A stretch of DNA of 64,000 bases from the NCBI RefSeq assembly GCF_009877435.1, contig NZ_WXEX01000012.1:62001-126000 (forward strand). The letters are read 5' to 3'. Source of the DNA: Heliomicrobium gestii (GTDB taxonomy: Bacteria; Bacillota; Desulfitobacteriia; Heliobacteriales; Heliobacteriaceae). The position numbers and the translations under genes are program-made. The notes below the pieces were generated by a model. The model was not told the origin of the DNA. It was given only the letters and a program-made list of their open reading frames with translations, and did not search any database. This document shows positions 8,108 through 17,445 of the stretch, in pieces (within the stretch, counting starts at the first letter, position 1; every line of letters starts with the position of its first letter).

Positions 8108-8781
8108 CTATCTCCGGCGCTGTAATTCCTCAGCGATTTCATCCAACTCAATCCCATGATTCCGCAACAACACCAACAGGTGATAGATCAAATCGGAAGC
8201 CTCATAGACAATCTCGCCCCGGTCATTGTTCTTCGAAGCGATGATCACCTCGGCCGTCTCTTCCCCGACCTTCTTCAGGATCTTGTCCTGCCCCTTGGTG
8301 AAGAGATAGGTCGTGTAAGAGCCTTCAGGCATCTCCTTCTGGCGGTTGGCGATGACGGAAGCCAACTCTTCCAAGATGGCGCCGATGCCGCTGCCGCTTT
8401 CGGCCGCTTTTTCGACGATGCCTTCAGCCTTATCGGCACCCGATTTCCCTGCCGCTTCCCCAATCCCCCGGAAGCAGGAGAAAGAGCCTTCATGGCAGGC
8501 CGCCCCGGTCTGCTCCACCTGCCAGAGCAGGCAGTCGCGGTCACAGTCGTACTCAACGGCAGTCACCTGCTGGAAGTGGCCCGACGTGGCCCCTTTGTGC
8601 CACAGTTCCTTGCGGCTGCGGCTATAGAAGTGGGTCTGGCCTGTTTCCAGGGTCTTTGCGATCGACTCCCGGTTCATGTAGGCCACCATCAGCACGCGGC
8701 CCGAGGCGGCGTCCTGAATGACCGATGGGATCAGGCCGTGGGCGTCAAACTTCAATTCATCAATAAAGGAAGGGGCAACGT

Positions 8782-8794
<13 letters not shown>
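8108..8794 (-). CDS. hisIE: HisIE: phosphoribosyl-AMP cyclohydrolase / phosphoribosyl-ATP pyrophosphatase
   Basis: A 228-residue bifunctional cytoplasmic enzyme for steps 2 and 3 of histidine synthesis. The HisI half (residues 1-120) has the metal-binding [19 protein letters not shown] segment. The HisE half (from about 130) has [15 protein letters not shown] and [13 protein letters not shown], the helical pyrophosphatase signature. It is the last gene of the operon and overlaps hisF by 13 bases, so the two are translationally coupled. Confidence 0.97.
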
Positions 8795-9560
<766 letters not shown>

Positions 9561-9567
<7 letters not shown>

Positions 9568-10298
9568 GCCCTTCCCTCCCTGGCGACGGCGATCGCTTCC
9601 GCCACATCGATGGAACCGGTGTAGATCGATTTGCCCAGGATGGCCCCTTCGATGCCGTCACCCTCCAGGGCGGCGGCGGCTTTCACATCGTCCATGGTGG
9701 CGAAGCCGCCCGAGGCGATGACCTTCAAGCCGGTGGCGCGGGCCAGTTCCGCCGTCGCCGCCAGGTTCGGGCCGGCCAGGGTGCCGTCTTTGGAGATGTC
9801 CGTGTAGACGACGCGGCGCAGGCCCCGCTCTTTCATCTCACGGGCCAGTTCGAGCGCCGTCACTTGGGATGTGCCGGCCCAGCCGTCGGTGGCCACCTTG
9901 CCGTCGCGGGCGTCGAGGCCGAGAACGATGCGCTGGCCGTACTCCTTGCAGGCGGCGGAAAGCAGGTCAGGGTTTTTGATCGCCGCCGTGCCCAGGATGA
10001 CCCGGGAAACGCCGAGGCGCAGGTAGCGATCGATGATGTTCAGGTCGCGAATGCCGCCGCCCAGTTGGACGGCGACCGTAACGGCCTCCAGGATGGACTG
10101 GATGACGGGGAGGTTTTTCGGTTCCCCCTCAAAAGCGCCGTCCAGATCGACGAGGTGGATCATCTGGGCGCCCTTGGCCTGCCAGGCGAGGGCCTGGCTG
10201 ACAGGGTCGTCGTTGTAGACGGTGGCGTCTTCCATCCGTCCTTGATAGAGGCGGACACAGCGGCCGCCTTTTAAATCGATGGCCGGAAAAATCAGCAT
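9561..10298 (-). CDS. hisA: HisA: ProFAR isomerase
   Basis: A 245-residue TIM-barrel isomerase. The frame is open upstream, but family alignment and the 7-base overlap with hisH place the start at the ATG at 10298 ([17 protein letters not shown]). The catalytic acids are D8 and D129 (LGLDARDG). The half-barrel similarity to HisF is clear ([15 protein letters not shown]). Confidence 0.97.
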
Positions 10299-10906
10299 GC
10301 CCCTTCCACCTGCTTTCCGAAGTTCTGAAGGATGCGCAGACCCAGATCGCTCGATTTTTCCGGGTGGAACTGGGCGCCGGAGACGCTGCCCCGGCCGGCA
10401 ACGGCGCAAAAATCGAAGCCATAGTCAGCGGTGGCGATCACCAGATCCGGCTCAGCCGGATCGACATAGTAGGAGTGGACGAAGTAATACTCGGCGCCCG
10501 AGGGGATCCCTGCCAGGATGGCGCTTTCACGGCGCACAGTCAGCTCATTCCAGCCCATATGGGGAACTTTGAGGCCGGGCGGCAGGCGGCGCACCATGCC
10601 GGGGAAGATGCCGAGGCCATTAAATAGGCCGCCCTCTTCGCTGGCGTCGAACATCAATTGAAAGCCAAGGCAGATGCCCAAAAAGGGCTTGCCGGCGGCG
10701 ACGGTCTCCATGATGGGCGCGATCATGCCCGATTGGCGCAGGTTCTCCATGGCGTCGGCAAAGGCGCCCACACCGGGCAGGATGACGCCGGGGGCGCTGC
10801 GCACCGCCTCGGGATCGCTCGTGACAAAACCAGCGTAGCCGGCCTTCTCCAGGCCCTTTTGGACGCTGCGCAGGTTGCCCATGCCATAGTCGATGATGGC
10901 GATCAT
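10292..10906 (-). CDS. hisH: HisH: imidazole glycerol phosphate synthase glutaminase subunit
   Basis: A 204-residue class I glutamine amidotransferase that supplies ammonia to HisF. It has the nucleophile C79 in LGICLGFQ, the oxyanion segment PGVGAF, and the His-Glu pair in QFHPEKS near the C-terminus. It overlaps hisA by 7 bases. A gap of 123 bases separates it from hisB, the second largest gap in the operon after yerC-hisZ. Confidence 0.97.
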   Translation of the reverse strand: MIAIIDYGMGNLRSVQKGLEKAGYAGFVTSDPEAVRSAPGVILPGVGAFADAMENLRQSGMIAPIMETVAAGKPFLGICLGFQLMFDASEEGGLFNGLGIFPGMVRRLPPGLKVPHMGWNELTVRRESAILAGIPSGAEYYFVHSYYVDPAEPDLVIATADYGFDFCAVAGRGSVSGAQFHPEKSSDLGLRILQNFGKQVEGAC

Positions 10907-11029
10907 GCCCTTCGCCCCCCTTTATTTTCGCGATCTCAAGATTCTTGTCGTTCACGTCTTGCAGGCCCGTTGCCTTCGTTGACGCTCATCTGAACGGTGA
11001 TTTGGGTTGAAGAAGGAGGCAAGGCTCGC

Positions 11030-11626
11030 TTATAAAACACCTTTCGTCGACAGCACCCGTCCCGCATTGTCTGGGTCGATGGCGATGGCTTGGCGCAGGG
11101 CGCGGCCAAAGGCCTTGAAGATCGCCTCGATGATGTGGTGACCGTTGCCGCCTTCAAGCAGGTGAATGTGCAGGTTCATGGCCGCCGTATTGGAAAGAGC
11201 GCGGAAGAACTCCTCGACCATCTCCGTCTCCAGTTGACCGACCCGCTCGACGGGGATCTTGGCCTTGAAGACGAGGTACGGCCGGCCGCTCAGATCGAGG
11301 CAGACGCGGATGAGTGTCTCATCCATGGGCACATAGGCGTGGCCATAGCGGCAGATGCCTTTTTTATCGCCCAGGGCCTGAGCCAGCGCATTGCCCAGAC
11401 AGATCCCGAGATCCTCCACGGTGTGGTGGGTGTCCACCTCCAAGTCGCCCTGGCAGCCGATGGTCAGGTCCAACTGGCCGTGGCGAGCCAAGAGGGTGAA
11501 CATGTGATCAAGAAAGCCGATGCCTGTCGTCCCCTCAAAGACCCCGTTTCCGTCGAGAAAGAGGTCAATGGAGATCCGCGTTTCGGCTGTGTTGCGGACA
11601 ACCGATGCGCCTCTCATCGCCGTCAT
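11030..11626 (-). CDS. hisB: HisB: imidazoleglycerol-phosphate dehydratase
   Basis: A monofunctional dehydratase of 198 residues. I choose the ATG at 11626: it overlaps the hisC stop codon (ATGA) and has GGAGGG upstream; an in-frame codon at 11644 would add six residues. The two metal-binding motifs are HHTVEDLGI and GHHIIEAIFKAFGRAL. It has no fused histidinol-phosphatase domain, so that step must be done by a gene outside the window. Confidence 0.96.
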   Translation of the reverse strand: MTAMRGASVVRNTAETRISIDLFLDGNGVFEGTTGIGFLDHMFTLLARHGQLDLTIGCQGDLEVDTHHTVEDLGICLGNALAQALGDKKGICRYGHAYVPMDETLIRVCLDLSGRPYLVFKAKIPVERVGQLETEMVEEFFRALSNTAAMNLHIHLLEGGNGHHIIEAIFKAFGRALRQAIAIDPDNAGRVLSTKGVL

Positions 11627-12819
11627 CGCTGTCCCACCCTCCATCCTCGTCTTGGCCCGTCAGCCGCCACAGCGCCCGCTGACAGGGAGGCGGCAGTCGC
11701 CGTCGACACCGATTCTGTCGCCGCCTCGCTCATCGCCTCGAGGGCCGCCAACAACCGCCGGTTTTCCTCCGGTTGTCCTACGGTGATGCGCAAAGTCCCA
11801 TCCAGGCCCGGACCGCCGCCGAGCTTGCGGATCAGCACGCCCCGGTCCATCAAGCCTTTGTGGATCGACGCCGCCAGCGCTAGGCGGGATTCCGCTGTTT
11901 CACCGCGCAGGCGCAGGAAGATGTAGTTGGCGTCAGTAGGAAAGACATCCCAGTCAAAGCGCTTCAGTTGCGACAGCAGCGTCTCCCGCTCGGCCAGGAT
12001 GGTTTCCACCTGCGCCAGGAAGGCCGCCTTTTCTTCGATTGCCGTCGCAGCGGCGCGCTGGGAGAAGGCGTTGACGTTGAAGGGCTGGCGAACCTTGTGG
12101 ATCTCCCTGATCAGCGCTTGGGAGGCCATCGTGTAGCCGACACGCAAGCCGGCCAGGGCGAAGGCTTTGGAAAAGGTGCGCATGACGATCAGGTTGGGGA
12201 ATTCGCCGATACGCCCGGCCATCGATTTGCCGTAAAACTCGTAGTAGGCCTCGTCGACGATGACGATTTTGTCGGTGCCGCGCAGGACCGCCACAATGTC
12301 CTCTTCAGCGAAGCAGTTGCCTGTCGGGTTGTTGGGGTTGCAGATGATGATCACCCGCGACTCCTCCCGGTTGGCGGCGGCGATCAGGCCGTCCACGTCA
12401 AGGCGGAAGGTTCCCTTCTCTTCGGTCAGGGGCACATCGATCACCTGACCGCCCATGTAGCGGGTGGCCATGGCGTACATGACAAAAGTGGGGTTGGAGA
12501 TGACTGTCGCCAAGCCGGGGCCGCCGAAGGTCAGCAGGATGAGTTGGATGGCCTCGTCAGAACCGTTGCTGACGAGGATCTCGGCAGGCTCCCGTCCCGT
12601 GTAGGCGCTCAGGGCTTGGCGCAGGTCTTTCGCCTCCCCGTCAGGGTAACGGGAATAGGAATAGGCGGCGATGTCCTGTTGCAGCTTTTCCACATAGGAC
12701 GCCGGCCAGGGGAAGGGGTTTTCGTTGGCGTCCACCTTGACCCCTTCCGGATAAACCTTGGCTTGGTAGGGCACGATGTCGCGGATGTCTTGCCGCACCC
12801 AGCGCAACGGATCATTCAT
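11623..12819 (-). CDS. hisC: HisC: histidinol-phosphate aminotransferase
   Basis: A 398-residue fold-type I PLP enzyme. The Schiff-base lysine is K218 in TFSKAFALAGLRVG. Substrate and cofactor residues are seen in NPNNPTGN and VDEAYYEF. The last 35 or so residues (after LEAMSEA) form an Ala/Ser/Thr-rich tail not found in typical HisC of about 360 residues. This tail overlaps the hisB ribosome site and start. Confidence 0.95.
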   Translation of the reverse strand: MNDPLRWVRQDIRDIVPYQAKVYPEGVKVDANENPFPWPASYVEKLQQDIAAYSYSRYPDGEAKDLRQALSAYTGREPAEILVSNGSDEAIQLILLTFGGPGLATVISNPTFVMYAMATRYMGGQVIDVPLTEEKGTFRLDVDGLIAAANREESRVIIICNPNNPTGNCFAEEDIVAVLRGTDKIVIVDEAYYEFYGKSMAGRIGEFPNLIVMRTFSKAFALAGLRVGYTMASQALIREIHKVRQPFNVNAFSQRAAATAIEEKAAFLAQVETILAERETLLSQLKRFDWDVFPTDANYIFLRLRGETAESRLALAASIHKGLMDRGVLIRKLGGGPGLDGTLRITVGQPEENRRLLAALEAMSEAATESVSTATAASLSAGAVAADGPRRGWRVGQR

Positions 12820-12925
12820 GGGCGGACGTCCTTTCTCGTATATTTTCCGGTCAGATGCCGGCGCTCGGCAGCCGGTTGCTTGCTGCCGCTTTTAAGCCGA
12901 CGGTTTCGCCTCGTCTCGTTCTCGC

Positions 12926-14206
12926 CTATTTCTCCAGCCGGACGGCGATGGCGTTGGCATGGGCGTCAAGCCCCTCCGCTTTCGCCAGGGCGATGATGTC
13001 CCGGGCGTCGAGGTCAAAGCGCGCCTTCGAGTAGGCGATGACACTCGTCTTTTTCTGGAAGGTGTCCACGTTCAGGGGCGAGTAGAACCGGGCGGTGCCA
13101 CCCGTGGGCAGGACGTGGTTGGGGCCGGCGAAGTAATCGCCGACAGGCTCCGGCGAGTAGGGGCCGAGGAAGATGGCGCCGGCCTGGGTCAATTGGCCCA
13201 GGAGGGCGAAGGGCGTCTCCGTCAGCACCTCCAGGTGCTCCGGCGCGAAGCGGTTGGAGACCTGGCAGGCCTGTGCCAGATCATCGACGATGAAGATGGC
13301 GCCGTTGTCGCGCAAGGCCTGTTCCATGATCGCCCGCCGCGGCAGGGGAGCCAACTGGCGCTCGATCTCCGCCTCGACCGCCTCGGCCAGGGCAGCCGAG
13401 GGGGTGACGAGGACGGTCGCCGCCCGCACATCATGCTCCGCCTGGGAGAGGAAGTCGGCGGCCACATAAGCCGGCGACGCGCTCTCGTCGGCGATGACGA
13501 GAACCTCCGAGGGGCCGGCGAGCATATCGATGTCCACAGTCCCGTAGACCTGTTTCTTCGCCAGGGTGACATAGATGTTGCCGGGGCCGGTGATCTTGTC
13601 GACAGCCTTCAAGCCGACGCCGAAGGCCATGGCGGCCACAGCCTGGGCGCCGCCCATGCGGTAGATCTCGTCGACGCCAGCCTCTCTGGCCGCCACCAGC
13701 GAGTAGGGGTTGATCGACCCGTCCTTGCCGGGCGGCGTCGCCATCACCACCTGGGGCACGCCGGCCACCTTGGCGGTCACGGCGTTCATCAACACCGACG
13801 AGGGATAGGAAGCGAGACCGCCGGGAACGTAGACGCCGACCCGCTCGAGGGGTCGGATCAACTGGCCGAGCATGGTCCCGTCCGTCTCCGGCTCGATCCA
13901 GGAGGGCCGGAGCTGTTTTTGGTGGAAGCGACGGATGTTTTCACAGGCGCGGCGAAGGGCGGTGAGTACATCGGGATCGACCTGGCCGTAGGCCGCCTCG
14001 ATCTCGTCGTCGCCGACGCGGAAGTTCGCCTCGTTCACCTCAGCGCCGTCAAAGCGCTTCGTGTATTCGAAGAGGGCTGATGTTCCCCGGCTGCGGACGT
14101 TGGCGACAACCTCGGCCACCCGCTCAGCCACCTGGGCATCGTCAAAGCTTTTTTTCTGAAGGTAGGCGTCGGCCTCGGCCGACGGATAACTGATCCGGCG
14201 CACCAT
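12926..14206 (-). CDS. hisD: HisD: histidinol dehydrogenase
   Basis: A 426-residue zinc enzyme that oxidises histidinol to histidine using two NAD. Signatures are PLERVGVYVPGG, GAGEI-type loops in KITGPGNIYVTLAKK, SQAEHDVRA, and FAPEHLEVLTE, the site of the catalytic Glu-His. PTGGTARFYSPLNVDTFQKK is the conserved C-terminal segment. It begins just after hisG, with only one base between stop and start. Confidence 0.97.
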   Translation of the reverse strand: MVRRISYPSAEADAYLQKKSFDDAQVAERVAEVVANVRSRGTSALFEYTKRFDGAEVNEANFRVGDDEIEAAYGQVDPDVLTALRRACENIRRFHQKQLRPSWIEPETDGTMLGQLIRPLERVGVYVPGGLASYPSSVLMNAVTAKVAGVPQVVMATPPGKDGSINPYSLVAAREAGVDEIYRMGGAQAVAAMAFGVGLKAVDKITGPGNIYVTLAKKQVYGTVDIDMLAGPSEVLVIADESASPAYVAADFLSQAEHDVRAATVLVTPSAALAEAVEAEIERQLAPLPRRAIMEQALRDNGAIFIVDDLAQACQVSNRFAPEHLEVLTETPFALLGQLTQAGAIFLGPYSPEPVGDYFAGPNHVLPTGGTARFYSPLNVDTFQKKTSVIAYSKARFDLDARDIIALAKAEGLDAHANAIAVRLEK

Positions 14207-14207
14207 C

Positions 14208-14867
14208 TTAATAGGTCACCTCTTTGTCCTTCACGAGGCTGCGCACCCGCTCGACGAGGGGCTGGATGCGCTTATGTTTCAGGCGGTAGGCCACCCGGTT
14301 GGCGATCAGGCGGGCCGTCGCCGTAAAGATATCTTCCACTGCCGTCAGGTTATTCTCTTTTAAAGTGCGTCCCGTCGAGACGATGTCGACGATCATGTCG
14401 GCCAGGCCGACGGCAGGCGCCAGTTCGATGTTGCCGTGGAGCTTGATGATCTCCACCTGCATCCCTTTTTCAGCGAAAAAGGTTTCCGCCACTTTGGGAA
14501 ACTTGGTGGCCACGCGGCGGTAGTTGAACTGGGTCAGGTCGCGCCCTTTGGCCGATGCGTCCGGCAGCGCCACAACAAAACGGCAGAAACCGAAGCGCAG
14601 GTCGACCAGTTCCATGATGTCCTTGTCCTGCTCGACGATGGTGTCTTTGCCGACGATGCCAAAGTCGGCGGCGCCGTACTCGACAAAGGTGGGAATGTCG
14701 GTGGGGCGGCAGATGATGTACTTGACCCGGTCTTTTTCATTGTGGATGACCAGCTTCCGGCTGTTTTCCGACAGGCCCTTGGTGTTGAGACCGGCCTCCT
14801 GGAGCAGTTCGATGGCGTCGTCAAAGAGCTTGCCTTTCGGCAGCGCCACCGTGAGCATATCTTTCAT
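14208..14867 (-). CDS. hisG: HisG(S): short-form ATP phosphoribosyltransferase
   Basis: 219 residues from the ATG at 14867 ([19 protein letters not shown]), with a G-rich ribosome site just upstream. It is the short form, lacking the C-terminal regulatory ACT-like domain of the long form, and so needs HisZ, which is encoded directly upstream. The PRPP-binding segment is [14 protein letters not shown]. It carries out the first, feedback-controlled step of the pathway. Confidence 0.96.
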   Translation of the reverse strand: MKDMLTVALPKGKLFDDAIELLQEAGLNTKGLSENSRKLVIHNEKDRVKYIICRPTDIPTFVEYGAADFGIVGKDTIVEQDKDIMELVDLRFGFCRFVVALPDASAKGRDLTQFNYRRVATKFPKVAETFFAEKGMQVEIIKLHGNIELAPAVGLADMIVDIVSTGRTLKENNLTAVEDIFTATARLIANRVAYRLKHKRIQPLVERVRSLVKDKEVTY

Positions 14868-14880
14868 CGTCCCTACCCCC

Positions 14881-16287
14881 CTATTGTTCCTGTGCCGGCG
14901 GACAGGTCGGCCCATTCGTCGCGGCCGGTTGCGCCCCCGCATCGCCAGCCCCCTGCCCGTCCTGGGCCGCTGCGGGCGGCTCCATCGGTGTCGCCGCTTC
15001 CGGCGTCTCTGCCGATGGGGCCATCAGGTTTCCGATCTCCGATAAGATCGGACCGTTCTCGCCTTCCCCGTCCTCCCCTTCAGCCTGGCCACAGGCGCAG
15101 GCTGGGAAGTAAAAGGACTGGGCGATGCCCCGAGCGGCCGCATATTGTTCCAGTTCCGCCTCGCAGCGGTTCATCAGGTCGATCTCCACGCTGAGACCGT
15201 TCTTGCGCATCCGCGCGGCCTCCGCCTGAATCTTGCCGGCGTTGTTGCCGCCAACGACCACGTCAGACACCGGCGCCGCTTTCGGCTCGCGGGAACGGTG
15301 CAATGCCAGGAGCACCCGATCCAAGCCCAGGGCAAACCCGGTGGCAGGGCAGTCAAAGCCGAACTGGCCGAGCAGGCTGTCGTAGCGGCCGCCGCCGCAG
15401 ATGGGAAAGCCGAGGCCCACCGTGTAGCCTTCAAAGACGACGCCCGTGTAGTAATCAAAGCCGCGCAGGACGCCCAGGTCGATGGCCACATAGTCCTCGA
15501 CACCGAAGTTCCGCAATCCTTCGTAGACGGCCCGCAGGTTTTCCAGGCCGCGGCGGGCGCGCTCATTGACGGCCAAGGGCAGCGCTTGGATCAGCACCTC
15601 ACGGCCGCCGTGCAGCGTCGGCAGCTTGAGCAGCAGATCGGACTTCTCCTTATCGATGCCTGACGTAGCCAGGAGTTCCTCTAAACTGACGAAATCCTTC
15701 TTCGCCACCAGCGTGCGCACTCGCGCTTTCTGAGCGGCGTTGAGGGGCAGGTCCTCCATGACGCCGTTGAAGACCTCGATCTGGCCGAGGGAGATCTGAA
15801 AATCCTCGAGCCCAGAGGCGCGCAAGGCCTCGACGGCCATGGCGATCACCTCGGCGTCGGCGAGGGGGCCCGGCGCGCCGACCAGTTCGACGCCGGCCTG
15901 CGAGATCTCCCGCTGCCGTCCTGCCTGGGGCTCTTCATAGCGAAAGACATTGGCGGCGTAAAAGAGGCGCTGCGGAAAGGGGCACTGGCGCAGCCGCGTC
16001 GCCACCAGCCGGGCGATGGGCGTCGTCATCTCGGGACGCAAGGCCAGGATGCGCCCCTGGCGGTCAAAAAACTGGAAGAGCCGATCCCGTATCTCCTCCC
16101 CCGTGTCGAGGGCCAGCGTGTCCAGGTATTCCACGGTGGGCGTCGCCACCTCCTGGTAGCCCCAGGAGGAGAACAGCCTCACCCATTCATTTTCCAACAA
16201 GCGTTTTTCCCGGGCGTTGCCCGGTAAGAGGTCCCGCATCCCCGGCGGGATCTGCAGGAGGTTTCCCTCTTTGGCCATGGTTCCCAT
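14881..16287 (-). CDS. hisZ: HisZ: ATP phosphoribosyltransferase regulatory subunit
   Basis: 468 residues. It is a paralogue of histidyl-tRNA synthetase: [61 protein letters not shown] and [18 protein letters not shown]. It binds HisG(S) to form the active, histidine-sensitive complex. The start may be the ATG at 16287 or 16278. The last 70 or so residues after YFPACACGQ are an acidic Pro/Ala/Gln-rich tail not expected in HisZ, probably disordered. Confidence 0.94.
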   Translation of the reverse strand: MGTMAKEGNLLQIPPGMRDLLPGNAREKRLLENEWVRLFSSWGYQEVATPTVEYLDTLALDTGEEIRDRLFQFFDRQGRILALRPEMTTPIARLVATRLRQCPFPQRLFYAANVFRYEEPQAGRQREISQAGVELVGAPGPLADAEVIAMAVEALRASGLEDFQISLGQIEVFNGVMEDLPLNAAQKARVRTLVAKKDFVSLEELLATSGIDKEKSDLLLKLPTLHGGREVLIQALPLAVNERARRGLENLRAVYEGLRNFGVEDYVAIDLGVLRGFDYYTGVVFEGYTVGLGFPICGGGRYDSLLGQFGFDCPATGFALGLDRVLLALHRSREPKAAPVSDVVVGGNNAGKIQAEAARMRKNGLSVEIDLMNRCEAELEQYAAARGIAQSFYFPACACGQAEGEDGEGENGPILSEIGNLMAPSAETPEAATPMEPPAAAQDGQGAGDAGAQPAATNGPTCPPAQEQ

Positions 16288-16332
16288 CCCCTTTTCTCCC
16301 TATCTCTATCGCTTAATTACTTTATCGCTTTA

Positions 16333-16363
16333 ACTAGATGAAGTGAAAAAGTGACGGTACTAG
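16333..16363. promoter_or_regulatory. Two ACTAG half-sites upstream of hisZ
   Basis: ACTAG occurs at 16333-16337 and again at 16359-16363, in the short gap between yerC and hisZ. YerC/TrpR-family regulators use CTAG-containing operators, so this could be the site through which the adjacent regulator controls the his genes. The motif is short and the call is speculative. Confidence 0.3.
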
Positions 16364-16367
16364 CGTA

Positions 16368-16688
16368 TCACGGGGCCTGGGGGCTGTCAACGCTTTTTTT
16401 CTCACGCAACCGCTGGAGAATCAGACGGTAGCCGTCGGCGCCGTAGATCAGGCAGCGCTTGACCCGGGAGATGGTGGCCGGGCTGGCGCCGGTCTTTTCG
16501 GCGATGTGGGTGTAGGTCGCATCTTGTTCCAGCATCTTGGCCACTTCCAGTCGCTGGGCGAGCGCTTTCATTTCTGCCACGGTGCAGATGTCTTCAAAAA
16601 AGCAGTAGCACTCATCTTCGTCCTTCAACTGCAGGATGGCCTCGAAGAGCCTGTCCAGTGCCGGATCCTTCAATTTCGATGTCGTCAA
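16368..16688 (-). CDS. yerC: YerC/YecD-family TrpR-like regulator (putative HisR)
   Basis: About 106 residues if translation begins at the TTG at 16688, which has AGGGGTG six bases upstream; the frame extends to a TTG at 16730, but with a poorer ribosome site. Domain: TrpR superfamily, with VAEMKALAQRLEVAKMLEQDATYTHIAEKTGASPATISRVKRCL, the helix-turn-helix being roughly the second half. YerC proteins next to his genes have been predicted as histidine-responsive repressors. Its position at the head of the operon supports that role here. Confidence 0.88.
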   Translation of the reverse strand: MTTSKLKDPALDRLFEAILQLKDEDECYCFFEDICTVAEMKALAQRLEVAKMLEQDATYTHIAEKTGASPATISRVKRCLIYGADGYRLILQRLREKKSVDSPQAP

Positions 16689-16895
16689 AGCAGAACACCC
16701 CTGCTCTCTCGGTACTATTCTTTCCGGCAAACATCCCTTGAGCGAACAGTGCCTCTCCGCTCTTCCCTCAACGCTGCTTGCTCTTTCCTTTTCATTGAAC
16801 CGAATCCCACGTAGACTAATTCTTGTTATCGGCGCGCTTTTCCTTTTTTATGCTGAATTAGCATCGCATTTTTCGACACCGGAGTGACAGGAAAC

Positions 16896-16924
16896 TTGAG
16901 ACGGGATCCCCCTTCTGGTATACT
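16896..16924 (+). promoter_or_regulatory. Sigma-A promoter of tatA
   Basis: TTGAGA at 16896-16901 and TATACT at 16919-16924 with a 17-base spacer, about 70 bases upstream of the tatA GTG. CTAGT overlaps the -10 element. Confidence 0.75.
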
Positions 16925-16992
16925 AGTGACAATGATCTGAAAAATGCATCAATACGGCTCAGATAACAGCCTGACGGCAGGAGGCATTTGAC

Positions 16993-17208
16993 GTGTACGT
17001 CTTTGGAATGTTTGCGAGCATCTGGCAGTGGCTGGTTGTTTTGGCGATCGTGTTGCTCTTCTTCGGCGCCAAGCGGTTGCCGGAGATCGGCAAAGGCCTC
17101 GGACAGAGCATCCGTGAGTTTAAAGAGGAAGTCACCCCGGAAAAAACGCCTGGCGACAAAGCCAAGCCGGTCGACGCCCATGTTGTCGACAGCGAGAAAA
17201 AAGAGTAG
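16993..17208 (+). CDS. tatA: TatA/TatE twin-arginine translocase subunit
   Basis: 71 residues beginning with GTG at 16993 after GGAGGC. It has one N-terminal membrane helix ([23 protein letters not shown]), the conserved [14 protein letters not shown] hinge, and an amphipathic helix followed by a charged tail ([12 protein letters not shown]). It forms the protein-conducting oligomer for folded Tat substrates. No tatC is nearby, so the receptor is encoded elsewhere. Confidence 0.93.
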   Translation: MYVFGMFASIWQWLVVLAIVLLFFGAKRLPEIGKGLGQSIREFKEEVTPEKTPGDKAKPVDAHVVDSEKKE

Positions 17209-17273
17209 CCCGAGAGGCGAAACTGAGGTTACTGTGTTAAGGTTACAGGGCATTGGAGTACACTTTCAACGTA

Positions 17274-17311
17274 AAAAGCAGGCGTCGGCATTGCAGCCAG
17301 CGCCTGCTTTT
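17274..17311 (+). terminator. Terminator after tatA
   Basis: AAAAGCAGGCG pairs with CGCCTGCTTTT across a 16-base loop; the arms themselves supply A and T runs. Confidence 0.75.
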
Positions 17312-17397
17312 GTATTGACGGCTTTCTCACCGTTCCCATTGGGGTTGACAGTTGTCGCCCCACAGATCACCCACAGCCAAGGTGAACCCATGCCAAA

Positions 17398-17425
17398 GGG
17401 GCGGCTGGATTGCCCCAGCCGCCCC
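17398..17425 (-). terminator. Terminator after the LysM gene
   Basis: On the minus strand GGGGCGGCTGG pairs with CCAGCCGCCCC around a 6-base loop, followed by only TTT. It is strong in stem and weak in the U-run. Confidence 0.55.
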
Positions 17426-17445
17426 TCAACTCTTGTAAACCTTCC

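Noticed and set aside
11968-14080. Long ORFs opposite hisC and hisD
   Set aside because: They are antisense to well-conserved his genes, and their composition is Gly/Arg/Val-rich with no family pattern.
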